From positions 388,974 through 452,973 of the forward strand of contig NZ_JAOVZV010000003.1 of NCBI RefSeq assembly GCF_026460945.1: DNA of 64,000 nucleotides. The letters run 5' to 3'. The position numbers and the translations under genes are program-made. How positions within the stretch are numbered: the first letter of the stretch is position 1; each line of letters begins with the position of its first letter. This DNA is from Chryseobacterium luquanense (GTDB taxonomy: Bacteria; Bacteroidota; Bacteroidia; Flavobacteriales; Weeksellaceae). Positions 35,528 through 44,406 of this stretch are shown here, piece by piece. A model generated the notes under the pieces. That model saw only the letters and a program-made list of their open reading frames with translations, ran no database searches and was not told the DNA's origin.

Positions 35528-35624
35528 TTTGAAACACAAACGCCACAAATATTTTTCACGACTAAGACTAAGAATTTCGTGAAAATTGGTGTAAAACATT
35601 TGTGTTAATTAGCGGTAAGAAAAA

Positions 35625-36119
35625 ATGAAAATTGGTGATAAAGTTTCAGTAGTAGATGAAGATTTAGGTGGAGTAATTACTTCAGTGAATGGAAATATCG
35701 TTGTTTTTAAGGATGAATATGGTTTTACTTATCAATATTCGAAAGAAAAACTGGTTCCGAAAAATGCTGAGATTTATGATAATATTAAAATTGTAAAAAA
35801 AGCTGAAACTAAAAAATTTATTTCAAAAAAACACGATAAAAACCCTTTGATTCTTGACTTACATTTCAATAATTTAGTTAAAAATCCTAATGATTATGAT
35901 AGTTTTGAAAGATTGTTCATGCAAAAGGAAAAATTAATTCAGACTATAAATTTCTGCAGAAAAAATCATTTGAAAAGACTCGAAATCGTACACGGAATTG
36001 GAGATGGAGTACTTCAAAACTTAGTATGGGACGTACTTGAAAGTCAAACAGGTTTAGATTTTTACAATAAGGAAATACTTCATCATCAATCGGGTGCGGT
36101 AATGGTAGAATTTCACTAA
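35625..36119 (+). CDS. Smr-domain protein with an N-terminal KOW-like segment
   Basis: The 164-residue protein starts with a KOW-like beta segment (MKIGDKVSVVDEDLGGVITSVNGNIVVF). The Smr domain covers about residues 85-164 (ILDLHFNNL; KRLEIVHGIGDGVLQNLVWDVL). The Smr landmarks 'LDLH' and 'HGxGxG' are both present, though the second reads HGIGDG. Smr domains nick nucleic acid or rescue collided ribosomes when attached to MutS2; this is a short stand-alone form common in Bacteroidota. It is followed after 18 bp by the DUF3822 gene. Confidence 0.88.
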   Translation: MKIGDKVSVVDEDLGGVITSVNGNIVVFKDEYGFTYQYSKEKLVPKNAEIYDNIKIVKKAETKKFISKKHDKNPLILDLHFNNLVKNPNDYDSFERLFMQKEKLIQTINFCRKNHLKRLEIVHGIGDGVLQNLVWDVLESQTGLDFYNKEILHHQSGAVMVEFH

Positions 36120-36137
36120 ATTTGCAACAATTGTAAT

Positions 36138-36854
36138 ATGAACGTACTAAATTTACTTTTTACCAAAGACGGACTGATTTACCAAATCACCAAAAACAAA
36201 AGTGTTTTGGAAGAGAAATCGTATTTCGTAGACGAAGAATCGCCAAAAAATTTCATCTCAGAAAAACTGGAAGATGTTCTTTTAAAGCAAAGATATGACG
36301 AAGTTTCTGTTATTTCTGCGCTGAATCATTTCACTTTAATGCCTGAAGGTTTTGAAGACCACGATTCTGGATATCAATTGATTGCTTTCAATGCACCTGT
36401 TGACAAAGAAAATGAAGAACTGATGCTTTCTGTGAACAAGAAATTCAAAGTCCAGTTTTATTATACGTTTCCAAAAAGCTTTTATCAGAAAATAAAAGAT
36501 CTTTCAATTCCTGTGAGATTTAATTTTTCGGGAGAAAAGTTTTTGAATTCAATCAATAATAAGAATAACAAAGAAATTCACATCAATCTTTATCATAATC
36601 AGTGTGAATTTTTTGCCATTTCAAATAAAAAAATCATCCTTTATAATAATCTGGATGTCAATTCGGAAGTAGATTTTCTTTATTTCGTCATGTTTACTTT
36701 AAGTAAAATCGGTTTTGGAATCAACGAAACTAATTTTTACGTTTATGGCGAAACCACAGAAAACGAAACATTTATATCAGAACTTCAGAAATTTGTAAAA
36801 AATCTGAAAGTTGTTTATGATAATGTTCCGAATAAGAATTTCATCCTTAATTAG
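36138..36854 (+). CDS. DUF3822 family protein
   Basis: The 238-residue cytoplasmic protein (MNVLNLLFTKDGLIYQITKNKSV; EVSVISALNHFTLMPEGF; ENEELMLSVNKKFKVQFYYTFP) matches the pattern of DUF3822, an actin/FtsA-like fold family found in Bacteroidota, often next to rsmD as here. The function is unknown. It lies 18 bp after the Smr gene and 71 bp before rsmD. Confidence 0.85.
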   Translation: MNVLNLLFTKDGLIYQITKNKSVLEEKSYFVDEESPKNFISEKLEDVLLKQRYDEVSVISALNHFTLMPEGFEDHDSGYQLIAFNAPVDKENEELMLSVNKKFKVQFYYTFPKSFYQKIKDLSIPVRFNFSGEKFLNSINNKNNKEIHINLYHNQCEFFAISNKKIILYNNLDVNSEVDFLYFVMFTLSKIGFGINETNFYVYGETTENETFISELQKFVKNLKVVYDNVPNKNFILN

Positions 36855-36925
36855 GTTGCAGGATGCAGTTTTTAGGATTTAGTTTCTACTGCTACCTTTT
36901 ACCTATCATCTAAAACCTAACAAAA

Positions 36926-37525
36926 ATGTACAGAATAATTTCCGGTAAATGGAAAGCAAAAAAAATAGCCGCTCCCAAAAACTTTGATGTAAGACCTACT
37001 ACCGATTTTGCAAAAGAGGCGCTTTTCAGTATTTTGGAAAACACTTACGATATGCAGTCAATCTCAGTTCTTGATCTTTTTGCGGGAATTGGTTCTATCA
37101 CGTTTGAATTTGCTTCAAGAGGTTGTAAAGATGTGACTTCGGTTGAAATGAATCCAAAACATACATCTTTCATCAATTCAGTCGCTTCAGAATTGGATAT
37201 GAGTTTGCAGGTAAGTACGCAACGTGGAGATGTTTTTGACTGGCTGAAAAAATTCAGAAATAAAAAATCTTACGAAATTGTTTTCGCTGATGCTCCGTTT
37301 GAAACCGAAGAAAAAAAATATCACGAACTGCTTTCTTTAGTTTTAAAAAATAAATATCTAAAACCAAATGGAGTTCTGATTGTAGAACATCAAAGCAGAT
37401 TAAAACTGGATCATCCGAATTATAAATTTACCCGAAAATACGGAAATGTGAGTTTTAGTTTTTATGAACCTAATCAGGAAGCAGAACTTGATATAGAAAC
37501 AGAAAACATCGATACTACAGAATAA
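36926..37525 (+). CDS. rsmD: 16S rRNA (guanine-966-N2) methyltransferase RsmD-like
   Basis: This 199-residue protein starts MYRIISGKWKAKKIAAPKNFDVRPTTDFAKEALF, as RsmD does. The SAM-binding motif I is LDLFAGIGSI (residues 49-58) and motif II is VEMNPK. The catalytic motif IV, normally DPPY, reads D122-A-P-F125 here, so the second proline and the tyrosine are both replaced. The rest of the fold is intact, so this is probably lineage drift rather than loss, but it is notable. The gene ends at a bidirectional terminator shared with murI. Confidence 0.92.
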   Translation: MYRIISGKWKAKKIAAPKNFDVRPTTDFAKEALFSILENTYDMQSISVLDLFAGIGSITFEFASRGCKDVTSVEMNPKHTSFINSVASELDMSLQVSTQRGDVFDWLKKFRNKKSYEIVFADAPFETEEKKYHELLSLVLKNKYLKPNGVLIVEHQSRLKLDHPNYKFTRKYGNVSFSFYEPNQEAELDIETENIDTTE

Positions 37526-37527
37526 AA

Positions 37528-37555
37528 AAAAGACTCAAATTGAGTCTTTTTCGTT
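37528..37555. terminator. Bidirectional hairpin between rsmD and murI
   Basis: The stem AAAAGACTC (37528-37536) pairs with GAGTCTTTT (37542-37550) around an AAATT loop, with A runs upstream and T runs downstream. It can therefore end both convergent transcripts. Confidence 0.88.
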
Positions 37556-38386
37556 TTATAAAACCTTATGTTCTAAATCTATTGTTTTCCCAAAGAATTT
37601 TTTTGATATTTTCTCGAAATTCTTAGTAATATCCGAAAGATAAAACTTGTAGGTCGGCTTAGGATTATTTTCGTTTAACAAATGATATTTATCTAAAATA
37701 ATCGTTAAATGATTCGCCACAATATTCGGTGAATCAATCACGCGAACACGGTTTCCGTAATACTGTTTAATCTCATCAATCAAAAGTGGATAATGGGTAC
37801 AACCGAGAATCAACGTTTCAATATTTTTTAATTTAGCATTGCTCAGATAATTGTAAATAATCGAGTGTGTGATCGGATGATTTTTGAACCCCTCTTCAAT
37901 CGCAGGAACCAAAAGTGGCGTCGCCAGTTCATCAACTTTGATAAATTTGTTGTGTTTTCGGATGCTTTTTTTGTACAAACCTGAATTTACAGTCGCTTTC
38001 GTAGCAATTACTCCCACATTATTATGAATTTCGTATGAAACTTTTTCTGCTACAGGATTGATTACATCAATTACAGGAACTTTTCCGGCAACAGATTCCA
38101 TCACTTCATTCAAAGCATTTGCTGTAGCCGTATTACAAGCAATTACAATCGCTTTACAGTTTTGTTCTAAAAGGAAATTAGAAATTTTCGTAGAATATCC
38201 TATAATCGCTTCTTTCGACTTTTCTCCATAAGGAAGGTGTTTTGTGTCTCCAAAATAAATCAAATCTTCATGCGGAAGAAGTCTTTTAATTTCTTTTGCA
38301 ACCGTTAAACCTCCAACACCACTGTCAAAAATTCCAATGGGCTGTTTTGCTGAAAGATGCGAATAATCTTGTTTTTTAGTTTTCAA
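37556..38386 (-). CDS. murI: Glutamate racemase
   Basis: The enzyme interconverts L- and D-glutamate for peptidoglycan. At 276 residues it has both catalytic cysteines, in VIACNTATANAL and LILGCTHYPLL, and the N-terminal acid in GIFDSGVGGLTV. YFGDTKHLPYG is also typical. Length and motifs are normal. It is convergent with rsmD; hemW lies 66 bp downstream in the direction of higher coordinates, on the same strand. Confidence 0.97.
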   Translation of the reverse strand: MKTKKQDYSHLSAKQPIGIFDSGVGGLTVAKEIKRLLPHEDLIYFGDTKHLPYGEKSKEAIIGYSTKISNFLLEQNCKAIVIACNTATANALNEVMESVAGKVPVIDVINPVAEKVSYEIHNNVGVIATKATVNSGLYKKSIRKHNKFIKVDELATPLLVPAIEEGFKNHPITHSIIYNYLSNAKLKNIETLILGCTHYPLLIDEIKQYYGNRVRVIDSPNIVANHLTIILDKYHLLNENNPKPTYKFYLSDITKNFEKISKKFFGKTIDLEHKVL

Positions 38387-38452
38387 AAGGATTGAAATTT
38401 TGATACAAAAATACTTAAAGATTTTAAATTTGAGATTCGAGATTTGATATTT

Positions 38453-39577
38453 TTAAACTTGGAAGAGATCAGAAGCAATTCCGTCTGCCATAAACCAATG
38501 TTTTTCCGGAATTTTCAGGTGATTATTTTCAATTTTGAGAATTTCTTCTTCCAGTTTATTTTTAATTTCTTTATTAAAATGGTCTAAAATACTATTAGAA
38601 AATTTTTGATTCAAACTTTCCAAATCAACCCCCCAAATTGTTCTTAATCCAATCATAATCATCTCGTTGAACTGATCTTGTTGAGAAAGAATTTCAGTTT
38701 CTTTTGCCAAAATATTTGAGTATAATTTCTTTATATATTGTTGATTGTTTGCGATATTCCAGCTTCTGATATCTGTTCCGTTGTAAGAATGTGCAGAAGG
38801 ACCGATTCCTAAATATTCCTGATATTTCCAATAGGCAGAATTGTGTCTTGAATAAAATCCAGGTTTTGCAAAATTAGAAACTTCATAATGATCGAAACCA
38901 TGATCTTTCAGGAAATCAATCATATAATAAAACTCCCGATTCTGCTCTTCTTCTTTTGGATTTGAAACTTTTCCTTTTGCTATCCAGTTTTCTAAAGCCG
39001 TTTTTGGTTCAACCGTTAAAGCGTAGGAAGAAATATGAGGAATTTCAAGTGCAATTGTTTTGTTTAAATTTTCTTTCCAAATTTCAAGATTAGAAGTTGG
39101 TGATCCGTAAATTAAATCAATACTTAAATTTTCAAAGCCAAAATCCTGTGCTCTTTTGATCGAACTTTCTGCTTCTGAAGCATTATGCGCACGATTCATC
39201 AATTTCAAATCTTCATCAAAGAAACTTTGGGTTCCAATTGATAAACGATTGACTGAAGAACTTGATAATTCTTTCAGAAATGCACTACTCAAATCATCGG
39301 GATTGGCTTCTAAAGTAATTTCAATATCATTATTAAAACTGAAATATTTTAAAACCTCATCGATTAAAGACTTGATTTCATCCGCAGAAAGCACAGAAGG
39401 AGTTCCGCCACCAAAATAAAGCGACTGAATGCTCTTGTTTTGGAGTTCGTCTTTTCGAAGGAAGATTTCCTTTTTCATTGCATCCAGCATTTCATCTTTA
39501 AAATTCAAAGAAGTAGAAAAATGAAAATTGCAATAGCTGCATTTCTGTTTGCAGAAAGGAATGTGAATGTAAATCAT
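38453..39577 (-). CDS. hemW: Radical SAM coproporphyrinogen III oxidase-like haem chaperone HemW
   Basis: The 374-residue protein starts MIYIHIPFCKQKCSYCNFHF, with the radical-SAM CxxxCxxC at Cys 9, 13 and 16, and has the GGGTPS motif (YFGGGTPSVLS). It lacks the extra N-terminal region of HemN. Together with ISSYALTVEPKTAL and YWKYQEYLGIGPSAHSY this fits HemW, which carries haem rather than oxidising coproporphyrinogen. The porP-like gene's terminator hairpin lies directly against the hemW start, leaving almost no leader. Confidence 0.93.
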   Translation of the reverse strand: MIYIHIPFCKQKCSYCNFHFSTSLNFKDEMLDAMKKEIFLRKDELQNKSIQSLYFGGGTPSVLSADEIKSLIDEVLKYFSFNNDIEITLEANPDDLSSAFLKELSSSSVNRLSIGTQSFFDEDLKLMNRAHNASEAESSIKRAQDFGFENLSIDLIYGSPTSNLEIWKENLNKTIALEIPHISSYALTVEPKTALENWIAKGKVSNPKEEEQNREFYYMIDFLKDHGFDHYEVSNFAKPGFYSRHNSAYWKYQEYLGIGPSAHSYNGTDIRSWNIANNQQYIKKLYSNILAKETEILSQQDQFNEMIMIGLRTIWGVDLESLNQKFSNSILDHFNKEIKNKLEEEILKIENNHLKIPEKHWFMADGIASDLFQV

Positions 39578-39606
39578 AAAAAAAGCTCTGAAAAATTTCA
39601 GAGCTC
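39578..39606 (-). terminator. Terminator of the PorP-like gene
   Basis: On the minus strand AGCTCTGAAA (39605-39596), a short loop and TTTCAGAGCT (39593-39584) form a 10-bp stem followed by T7. It ends one base before the hemW ATG. Confidence 0.88.
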
Positions 39607-39628
39607 AAATTTATTTAAATTAAATTGA

Positions 39629-40579
39629 TTAATATCTAAATCCTCTATGATTAATAAAGTTATCGAAGTTATAACCTAAACCAAGCATAAAGCTATTCCC
39701 TCCGTAAGTCTGAATATCAGACATTCCAAGGTTGTAAGTAGCCCCAATCATAAATTTGTTAAATCTTACTTTCACAATTGGAGAGATGCTCAACTGCTGA
39801 TTGTCAAATCTGTTTTGAACTCCTCTGTAGCTTACCCCGAAAGAGAAAGCGTTGATATCGTTTGAGAATGTAGCCATAAGGTTTAAGTCCATCATTCTCG
39901 TTGAGTTTGTATTCAGGTTGATTAAAGCTGAAGGTGTAATTGCGATGTTATCTGCAATTTTCCAGTCGTATCCTAAGTTTAAAAAGAATTTGATTGGAGA
40001 AGGCTCATAATTGTTTACGATAGATTCGTCATTACTTAATGCGATATCATTCACAGAAACTCCCCCGAATAAACCTCTGTACGTTGCAGCTAAACCGAAG
40101 TTAGCATATGCCATAAAGATGTTGCTTTCATTTCCTTGCAACAATGGATCGTAACCGTCTTCAGTATTAATTTTAGAATAGTCAAAATTCATATTGTAGA
40201 AGTTCACACTTGTACCAAAAGAAAACTGATCTTGTCTTTCTCCTTCACTGCTTAGTGGGATAAAATAAGATGCTCCTGCTGTAATACCTCCTGCTGAAAT
40301 AGGACCGTTGCTATCTCTAAAAACGGAAAGACCCGCTCCAACTCTATCAAAAATATTTGCGTTGATCCCCACAGACTGAACATTTGGAGACTCGCTAAAT
40401 TTTGAAAATTGTTGTTGATAGTTTAAGTTAAGTTGTACGTAGTCCGTTTTACCGTATTGAGCAGGGTTGAACAGGAACTCACCATCCAAAAGATATTGTT
40501 GATAGTATGGTAGTGATTCTTGTGCTTTGTATGCATTCGACAAAAGAGCTAAACATACGATAGCATATAGTTTTCTCAT
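39629..40579 (-). CDS. PorP/SprF-family type IX secretion-associated membrane protein
   Basis: From ATG 40579 the protein has 316 residues with a signal peptide (MRKLYAIVCLALLSNAYKAQ). It follows the PorP/SprF pattern: SLPYYQQYLLDGEFLFNPAQYGK, AGLSVFRDSNGPIS and SFGVSYRGVQNRFDNQQLSIS, ending as an outer-membrane barrel. PorP/SprF proteins work with T9SS and gliding machinery, often for anchoring large adhesins. No PorP partner (giant adhesin or porK-N) is in this window. A TTG six codons further upstream is less likely as the start. Confidence 0.9.
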   Translation of the reverse strand: MRKLYAIVCLALLSNAYKAQESLPYYQQYLLDGEFLFNPAQYGKTDYVQLNLNYQQQFSKFSESPNVQSVGINANIFDRVGAGLSVFRDSNGPISAGGITAGASYFIPLSSEGERQDQFSFGTSVNFYNMNFDYSKINTEDGYDPLLQGNESNIFMAYANFGLAATYRGLFGGVSVNDIALSNDESIVNNYEPSPIKFFLNLGYDWKIADNIAITPSALINLNTNSTRMMDLNLMATFSNDINAFSFGVSYRGVQNRFDNQQLSISPIVKVRFNKFMIGATYNLGMSDIQTYGGNSFMLGLGYNFDNFINHRGFRY

Positions 40580-40602
40580 AACAAATCTTGATTTCAATTC
40601 AA

Positions 40603-40610
40603 CAAATATA
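40603..40610 (-). promoter_or_regulatory. Flavobacterial -7 box (TATATTTG) for the PorP-like gene
   Basis: Minus-strand TATATTTG lies 23 bp upstream of the proposed ATG at 40579, matching TAnnTTTG. It supports the ATG over the upstream TTG. Confidence 0.45.
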
Positions 40611-40630
40611 AAAAAAATCTCAATATATTT

Positions 40631-41704
40631 TTAGTTTTCTAAATAATTTCTCCATTTTTTTACAGCATCCGCCATATCTGGAGGCATTGGGCTCTCAAAA
40701 TACAATTCCTTTTTAGTAGTTGGGTGTATAAATCCTAAAGTATGGGCATGGAGAGCATGTCTTGGTAATATTTCAAACACATTTTTTATAAACTGCTTAT
40801 ACTTAGGTAGGTTAACACCCCGAAGCGCCACACTACCCTCATAACGTTCATCGTTAAACAGCGTATGACCGATATGTTTAAAGTGCGCTCGAATTTGGTG
40901 CGTTCTTCCTGTTTCAAGCTTACATTCTACCCAAGTCATATATTTAAATCGTTCCAAGACCTTAAAATGCGTGACAGCATGCTTACCTTGACTTCCGTCA
41001 ACATAAGTGTACATCTGCATTCTATTTTTCGGATGTCTTCCTATATGCCCCGTAATAGTCCCCTCATCGTCTTTTACATTCCCCCAAACAAAAGCCCAAT
41101 ACAAACGCTTGGTTTTTCTTTCGAAAAACTGCTTTGCAAGGAAACTTAAAGCATATTCATTTTTAGCAATAACTAAAAGCCCGGAAGTATCTTTATCGAT
41201 CCTGTGAACCAACCCGACTCTTTCTAAATCTGATTTTGCTCCGTTTTTCTGAAAATGGAAAGCCAGAGCATTGACTAAAGTTCCATCCCAGTTTCCGAAT
41301 CCCGGATGAACAACCATTCCCGGATTTTTATCAACGACAACCAAATCATCGTCTTCATAAACAATATTGATAGGAATATCTTGTGGAATGATAATATTTT
41401 CGCGAGGAGGACGAGTTAATAAAACAGAAACCTGATCATAGGGTTTAACTCTATAGTTTTGCTTTACAGGAGCACCGTTTACGATAACATTTCCTGCACG
41501 ACAAGTCTGTGAAATTTTATTTCTCGAAGAATTTTGTCTAAAATTGAATAAAAACTTATCTATTCTTAAAGGTTCCTGTTTAGGATCAACAGTAATGTTC
41601 AGATGTTCATAAAGTCCTTTATTTTCATCATCGATATCAATGTCAACATTCGTATTAGCATCTAAAAATTCTTCGTCTAAAAAATCGTCGTTATCTTCTG
41701 TCAT
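40631..41704 (-). CDS. RluD-type RNA pseudouridine synthase
   Basis: This is a 357-residue protein. An S4 RNA-binding domain lies at about residues 48-110 (LRIDKFLFNFRQNSSRNKISQ; GNVIVNGAPVK). The pseudouridine synthase domain has the catalytic Asp in LVHRIDKDTSGLLVIAK and the late motif LETGRTHQIRAHF. It is most like RluD (23S rRNA 1911/1915/1917), but which RluA-family member it is cannot be proven here. An acidic N-terminal leader (about 25 residues, DDENKG) precedes S4. It is followed upstream by the PASTA gene on the same strand, separated by a terminator. Confidence 0.92.
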   Translation of the reverse strand: MTEDNDDFLDEEFLDANTNVDIDIDDENKGLYEHLNITVDPKQEPLRIDKFLFNFRQNSSRNKISQTCRAGNVIVNGAPVKQNYRVKPYDQVSVLLTRPPRENIIIPQDIPINIVYEDDDLVVVDKNPGMVVHPGFGNWDGTLVNALAFHFQKNGAKSDLERVGLVHRIDKDTSGLLVIAKNEYALSFLAKQFFERKTKRLYWAFVWGNVKDDEGTITGHIGRHPKNRMQMYTYVDGSQGKHAVTHFKVLERFKYMTWVECKLETGRTHQIRAHFKHIGHTLFNDERYEGSVALRGVNLPKYKQFIKNVFEILPRHALHAHTLGFIHPTTKKELYFESPMPPDMADAVKKWRNYLEN

Positions 41705-41721
41705 TGCTTTCTTTTATATAA

Positions 41722-41752
41722 AAGGCTTCAACATAATTAAAGTTGAAGCCTT
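41722..41752 (-). terminator. Hairpin between the PASTA and RluD-type genes
   Basis: AAGGCTTCAAC (41722-41732) pairs with GTTGAAGCCTT (41742-41752). On the minus strand it follows the PASTA-protein stop; T-rich flanks exist on both sides, so it may work in either direction. Confidence 0.75.
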
Positions 41753-41773
41753 ATTTTTATATTTAATTAAAAA

Positions 41774-42811
41774 TTAATTTATAATCATCTTTTTAGCTTT
41801 AGGCTTATCGGATGTTGGAGTTGTAGCAGGTTTTGGCTTATCTACTGAAGTTGTTGCTTTCGCTGAACCTGAACTTGCATTTGATTTTACAGCATCCGTT
41901 TTTGGAACGTCTTTTTTAGGTGGACTTACCGGAGTCGGAGTTGCATCAATCACGGGCGCATCCTGAAAATTCGGTACTTCATCATATCTTACCGGAGGTA
42001 AAGTGGTATCAACCTTCATACGATAAGTAGAATTAAGGATTTCAATCTTACCCCGTAATTCTGCTGGTGTTTTTTTACTTGCCCAAAGATCAATCTGCAT
42101 TCCCTGATCTCGTGAATCTCCTGCAGCCGGATCCTGATAATAAACAATATCCGAATCATCATTTCCTCCGTCTTCAAAATCTACAAGACCTACTTCAAAA
42201 AGATTTCTTGCAATTAAAGCTTTTGCATCTTTTACCGTTAAACCAACAACATTCGGAATGGCAATATTTCGCATAGGACCAGATCCTACAACAACATCAA
42301 TTACTGAAAATCTAGGGATTTTGGTTCCTGGTTTTATTGAATTTCCTTTAAATAATATTCTTAAAACCGCATCTTTCTGAATACTCGGTTCATAAATAGT
42401 ATCGTTAACCTTCAAGCCTACCTGCTCCAATCTCTGGAAAGCCAATCCTGAATATTTATTGATAACATCCGGAACAGCAACCGGAGCCCAGCTTTTAGGA
42501 TTTACCATCAGCTGAATCGCTCTTCCGTCTTTTACACGAGATCCCGGAGAAGGATAAACCTTCAAAACTTGAAGCGGTCTGTATTTAGGATTATAAGCTG
42601 CACTGTCAACTTCATAGTCGAGTCCTGCATCTTCTAATATTTTCACAGCGTCATGAACTGATTTATTAATAACATTCGGAACAGGAATTTCCTGACCATG
42701 ATTGGTATGATATTCCAACCAACGGAAAGTAAGCCACACCAATCCTACGAAAACACCGATGGCTACTAACAAATTGACTAAAACTTTCCAATTCAAAAGC
42801 GATTTAAACAT
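41774..42811 (-). CDS. PASTA-domain membrane protein
   Basis: The 345-residue protein has one N-terminal membrane helix (about 10-27, LVNLLVAIGVFVGLVWLTF). It then has three PASTA modules at about 38-107 (VPNVINKSVHDAVKIL), 110-178 (VPDVINKYSGLAFQRL) and 183-250 (IPNVVGLTVKDAKALI). The tail from residue 270 is Pro/Lys/Ser/Thr-rich and low-complexity. PASTA modules bind cell-wall fragments or act as spacers. No kinase or penicillin-binding domain is attached. It is divergent from ddl, which fits a peptidoglycan-related role. Confidence 0.92.
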   Translation of the reverse strand: MFKSLLNWKVLVNLLVAIGVFVGLVWLTFRWLEYHTNHGQEIPVPNVINKSVHDAVKILEDAGLDYEVDSAAYNPKYRPLQVLKVYPSPGSRVKDGRAIQLMVNPKSWAPVAVPDVINKYSGLAFQRLEQVGLKVNDTIYEPSIQKDAVLRILFKGNSIKPGTKIPRFSVIDVVVGSGPMRNIAIPNVVGLTVKDAKALIARNLFEVGLVDFEDGGNDDSDIVYYQDPAAGDSRDQGMQIDLWASKKTPAELRGKIEILNSTYRMKVDTTLPPVRYDEVPNFQDAPVIDATPTPVSPPKKDVPKTDAVKSNASSGSAKATTSVDKPKPATTPTSDKPKAKKMIIN

Positions 42812-42837
42812 ACTTTAAAATCCTTTAATAATAACGA

Positions 42838-42845
42838 CAAAGATA
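42838..42845 (-). promoter_or_regulatory. Flavobacterial -7 box (TATCTTTG) for the PASTA gene
   Basis: Minus-strand TATCTTTG lies 26 bp upstream of the ATG at 42811. It matches TAnnTTTG; no -33 TTG was seen at normal spacing. Confidence 0.45.
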
Positions 42846-42965
42846 ATTAATAATTTTATATTGAAGTTTTTATTTAGTAGATTTCAATTTTGCATTCAAA
42901 AAATTTGAAATTCATTTATTTCAATATATAAAATGTTTAAATTTGCCTTACTTGATAATATAGAT

Positions 42966-43958
42966 ATGAGCAAAAAGCACGTTGCCGTAGTTATGGGAGG
43001 CTATTCTGATGAATACAAAGTTTCTCTGAAAAGCGGTCAATTAATATATGATTCCTTAGACAGAGATCTTTATCATGTCTATAAAGTGGTGATTCTGAAA
43101 GATGAATGGTACTTTTTGGATGAAAATGAAAACAAAAAACCAATTAACAAAGGCGATTTTTCGGTTACTTTAGACAACGAAGTATTGAAATTCGATGCTT
43201 GTTTCAATATCATTCACGGAACTCCGGGTGAAAACGGAATTCTTCAGGCTTATTGGGATGCCATCGGACAAAAATATACCGGTTGTGATTTTTATCAAAG
43301 TGCATTAACATTCAATAAAAAAGATACTTTAGCGGTACTTTCAAAATACGGAATTCCTTCGGCGAAAAGTGTTTATTTAAGAAAAGGAGAAGAAATTAAT
43401 GTAGATGAAATTATCGAAAACTTAAATCTCCCTGTTTTTGTAAAACCTAATCAATCAGGTTCATCACTGGGAATTTCCAAGGTGAAAGAAAAATCTGAAT
43501 TAATTGCTGCAACAGAAATTGCTTTTAAAGAAGATGATGAAATTTTAATTGAAAGTTTCCTCGACGGAATGGAAGTTTCTGTGGGAGTCATTGATTTTAA
43601 AGGTGAAACGATCGTTTTAGGAATTACGGAAATTGTCCCTAAAAACGAATTTTTTGATTATGAAGCTAAATATGAAGGTGCTTCGGAAGAAATTACCCCT
43701 GCAAGAATCGACGATGAAACCAGAATCAGAGTGGAAGAAATTGCAAAAAGAGCCTACAATTCTCTTGGAATGAGCGGTTTTTCGAGAAGCGAATTTATTT
43801 TAATGGATGGAATTCCTTATATGTTGGAGATGAACACCAATCCTGGGTTTTCTCCGGCAAGTATTCTTCCGCAACAGGCTAAAATCTATGGGATTTCTAT
43901 AACAGATCTTTGTGGAAACGAGGTTGAAAAAGCTCTTAATAAAAGAAATAATGAATAA
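42966..43958 (+). CDS. ddl: D-alanine--D-alanine ligase
   Basis: Ddl makes the D-Ala-D-Ala dipeptide for cell-wall precursors. From ATG 42966 it has 330 residues (MSKKHVAVVMGGYSDEYKVSL); an ATG 33 bp upstream would add 11 residues that do not look like the family. ATP-grasp features are visible: PVFVKPNQSGSSLGISKV, ILIESFLDGMEVSVGVI and LEMNTNPGFSPASILPQQA. A small exported-protein gene overlaps its end by 8 bp. Confidence 0.95.
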   Translation: MSKKHVAVVMGGYSDEYKVSLKSGQLIYDSLDRDLYHVYKVVILKDEWYFLDENENKKPINKGDFSVTLDNEVLKFDACFNIIHGTPGENGILQAYWDAIGQKYTGCDFYQSALTFNKKDTLAVLSKYGIPSAKSVYLRKGEEINVDEIIENLNLPVFVKPNQSGSSLGISKVKEKSELIAATEIAFKEDDEILIESFLDGMEVSVGVIDFKGETIVLGITEIVPKNEFFDYEAKYEGASEEITPARIDDETRIRVEEIAKRAYNSLGMSGFSRSEFILMDGIPYMLEMNTNPGFSPASILPQQAKIYGISITDLCGNEVEKALNKRNNE

Positions 43959-44403
43959 AATATCGATCATTTTATTTATCATTCCTTTTTTTTCATTTTC
44001 CCAAAATGTAAAAACGCTTGAATTGGATCTTCCAAAGAATGATTCTGATGCTAAACAGGTCGGTTTTATAGGAGAGGCTATTTATCTGGATAAACAAAAA
44101 TGTTTTGAATATGTCATGAAACATGATGTTGTAATTGACAATGAAACGGCTCCAAATTATTTTGAAATCTCTTCTTTGGACAAAACAGTCTTGTTTTCAG
44201 GGATTATAAAGAAAAGTGAAGATGGAAATTTTGAAAACATTATTAATTTTCGACCACTTGAAAAGTTTTACAAAAATTCAAAAATTATAGGAAGAAATAA
44301 TCTAATTTTGAATTTATCTTCCAACCACGTTTTAAATAATAACTGCAGTCTGAACCTTGAAAACTTAAGACTGTTTTACGAAAAATCAAACGAAAACAAC
44401 TAG
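43951..44403 (+). CDS. Hypothetical exported protein
   Basis: Starting at ATG 43951, inside the last codons of ddl, this gives 150 residues with a signal peptide (MNKISIILFIIPFFSFSQ). The longer frame upstream of it is the ddl sequence in another frame, so it is not used. The mature part (ELDLPKNDSDAKQVGFIGEAIYLDKQKC) is not recognisable. It sits between ddl and coaD, with 3 bp to coaD, so the three are probably one transcript. Confidence 0.75.
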   Translation: MNKISIILFIIPFFSFSQNVKTLELDLPKNDSDAKQVGFIGEAIYLDKQKCFEYVMKHDVVIDNETAPNYFEISSLDKTVLFSGIIKKSEDGNFENIINFRPLEKFYKNSKIIGRNNLILNLSSNHVLNNNCSLNLENLRLFYEKSNENN

Positions 44404-44406
44404 GAT

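Noticed and set aside
42933..42965. Upstream ATG start for ddl
   Set aside because: The 11 added residues are not family-like, and MSKKHVAVVMGG at 42966 is the usual Ddl beginning.
43912..43950. Longer start for the exported protein between ddl and coaD
   Set aside because: The extension is ddl coding sequence in another frame and would hide the signal peptide that starts at 43951.
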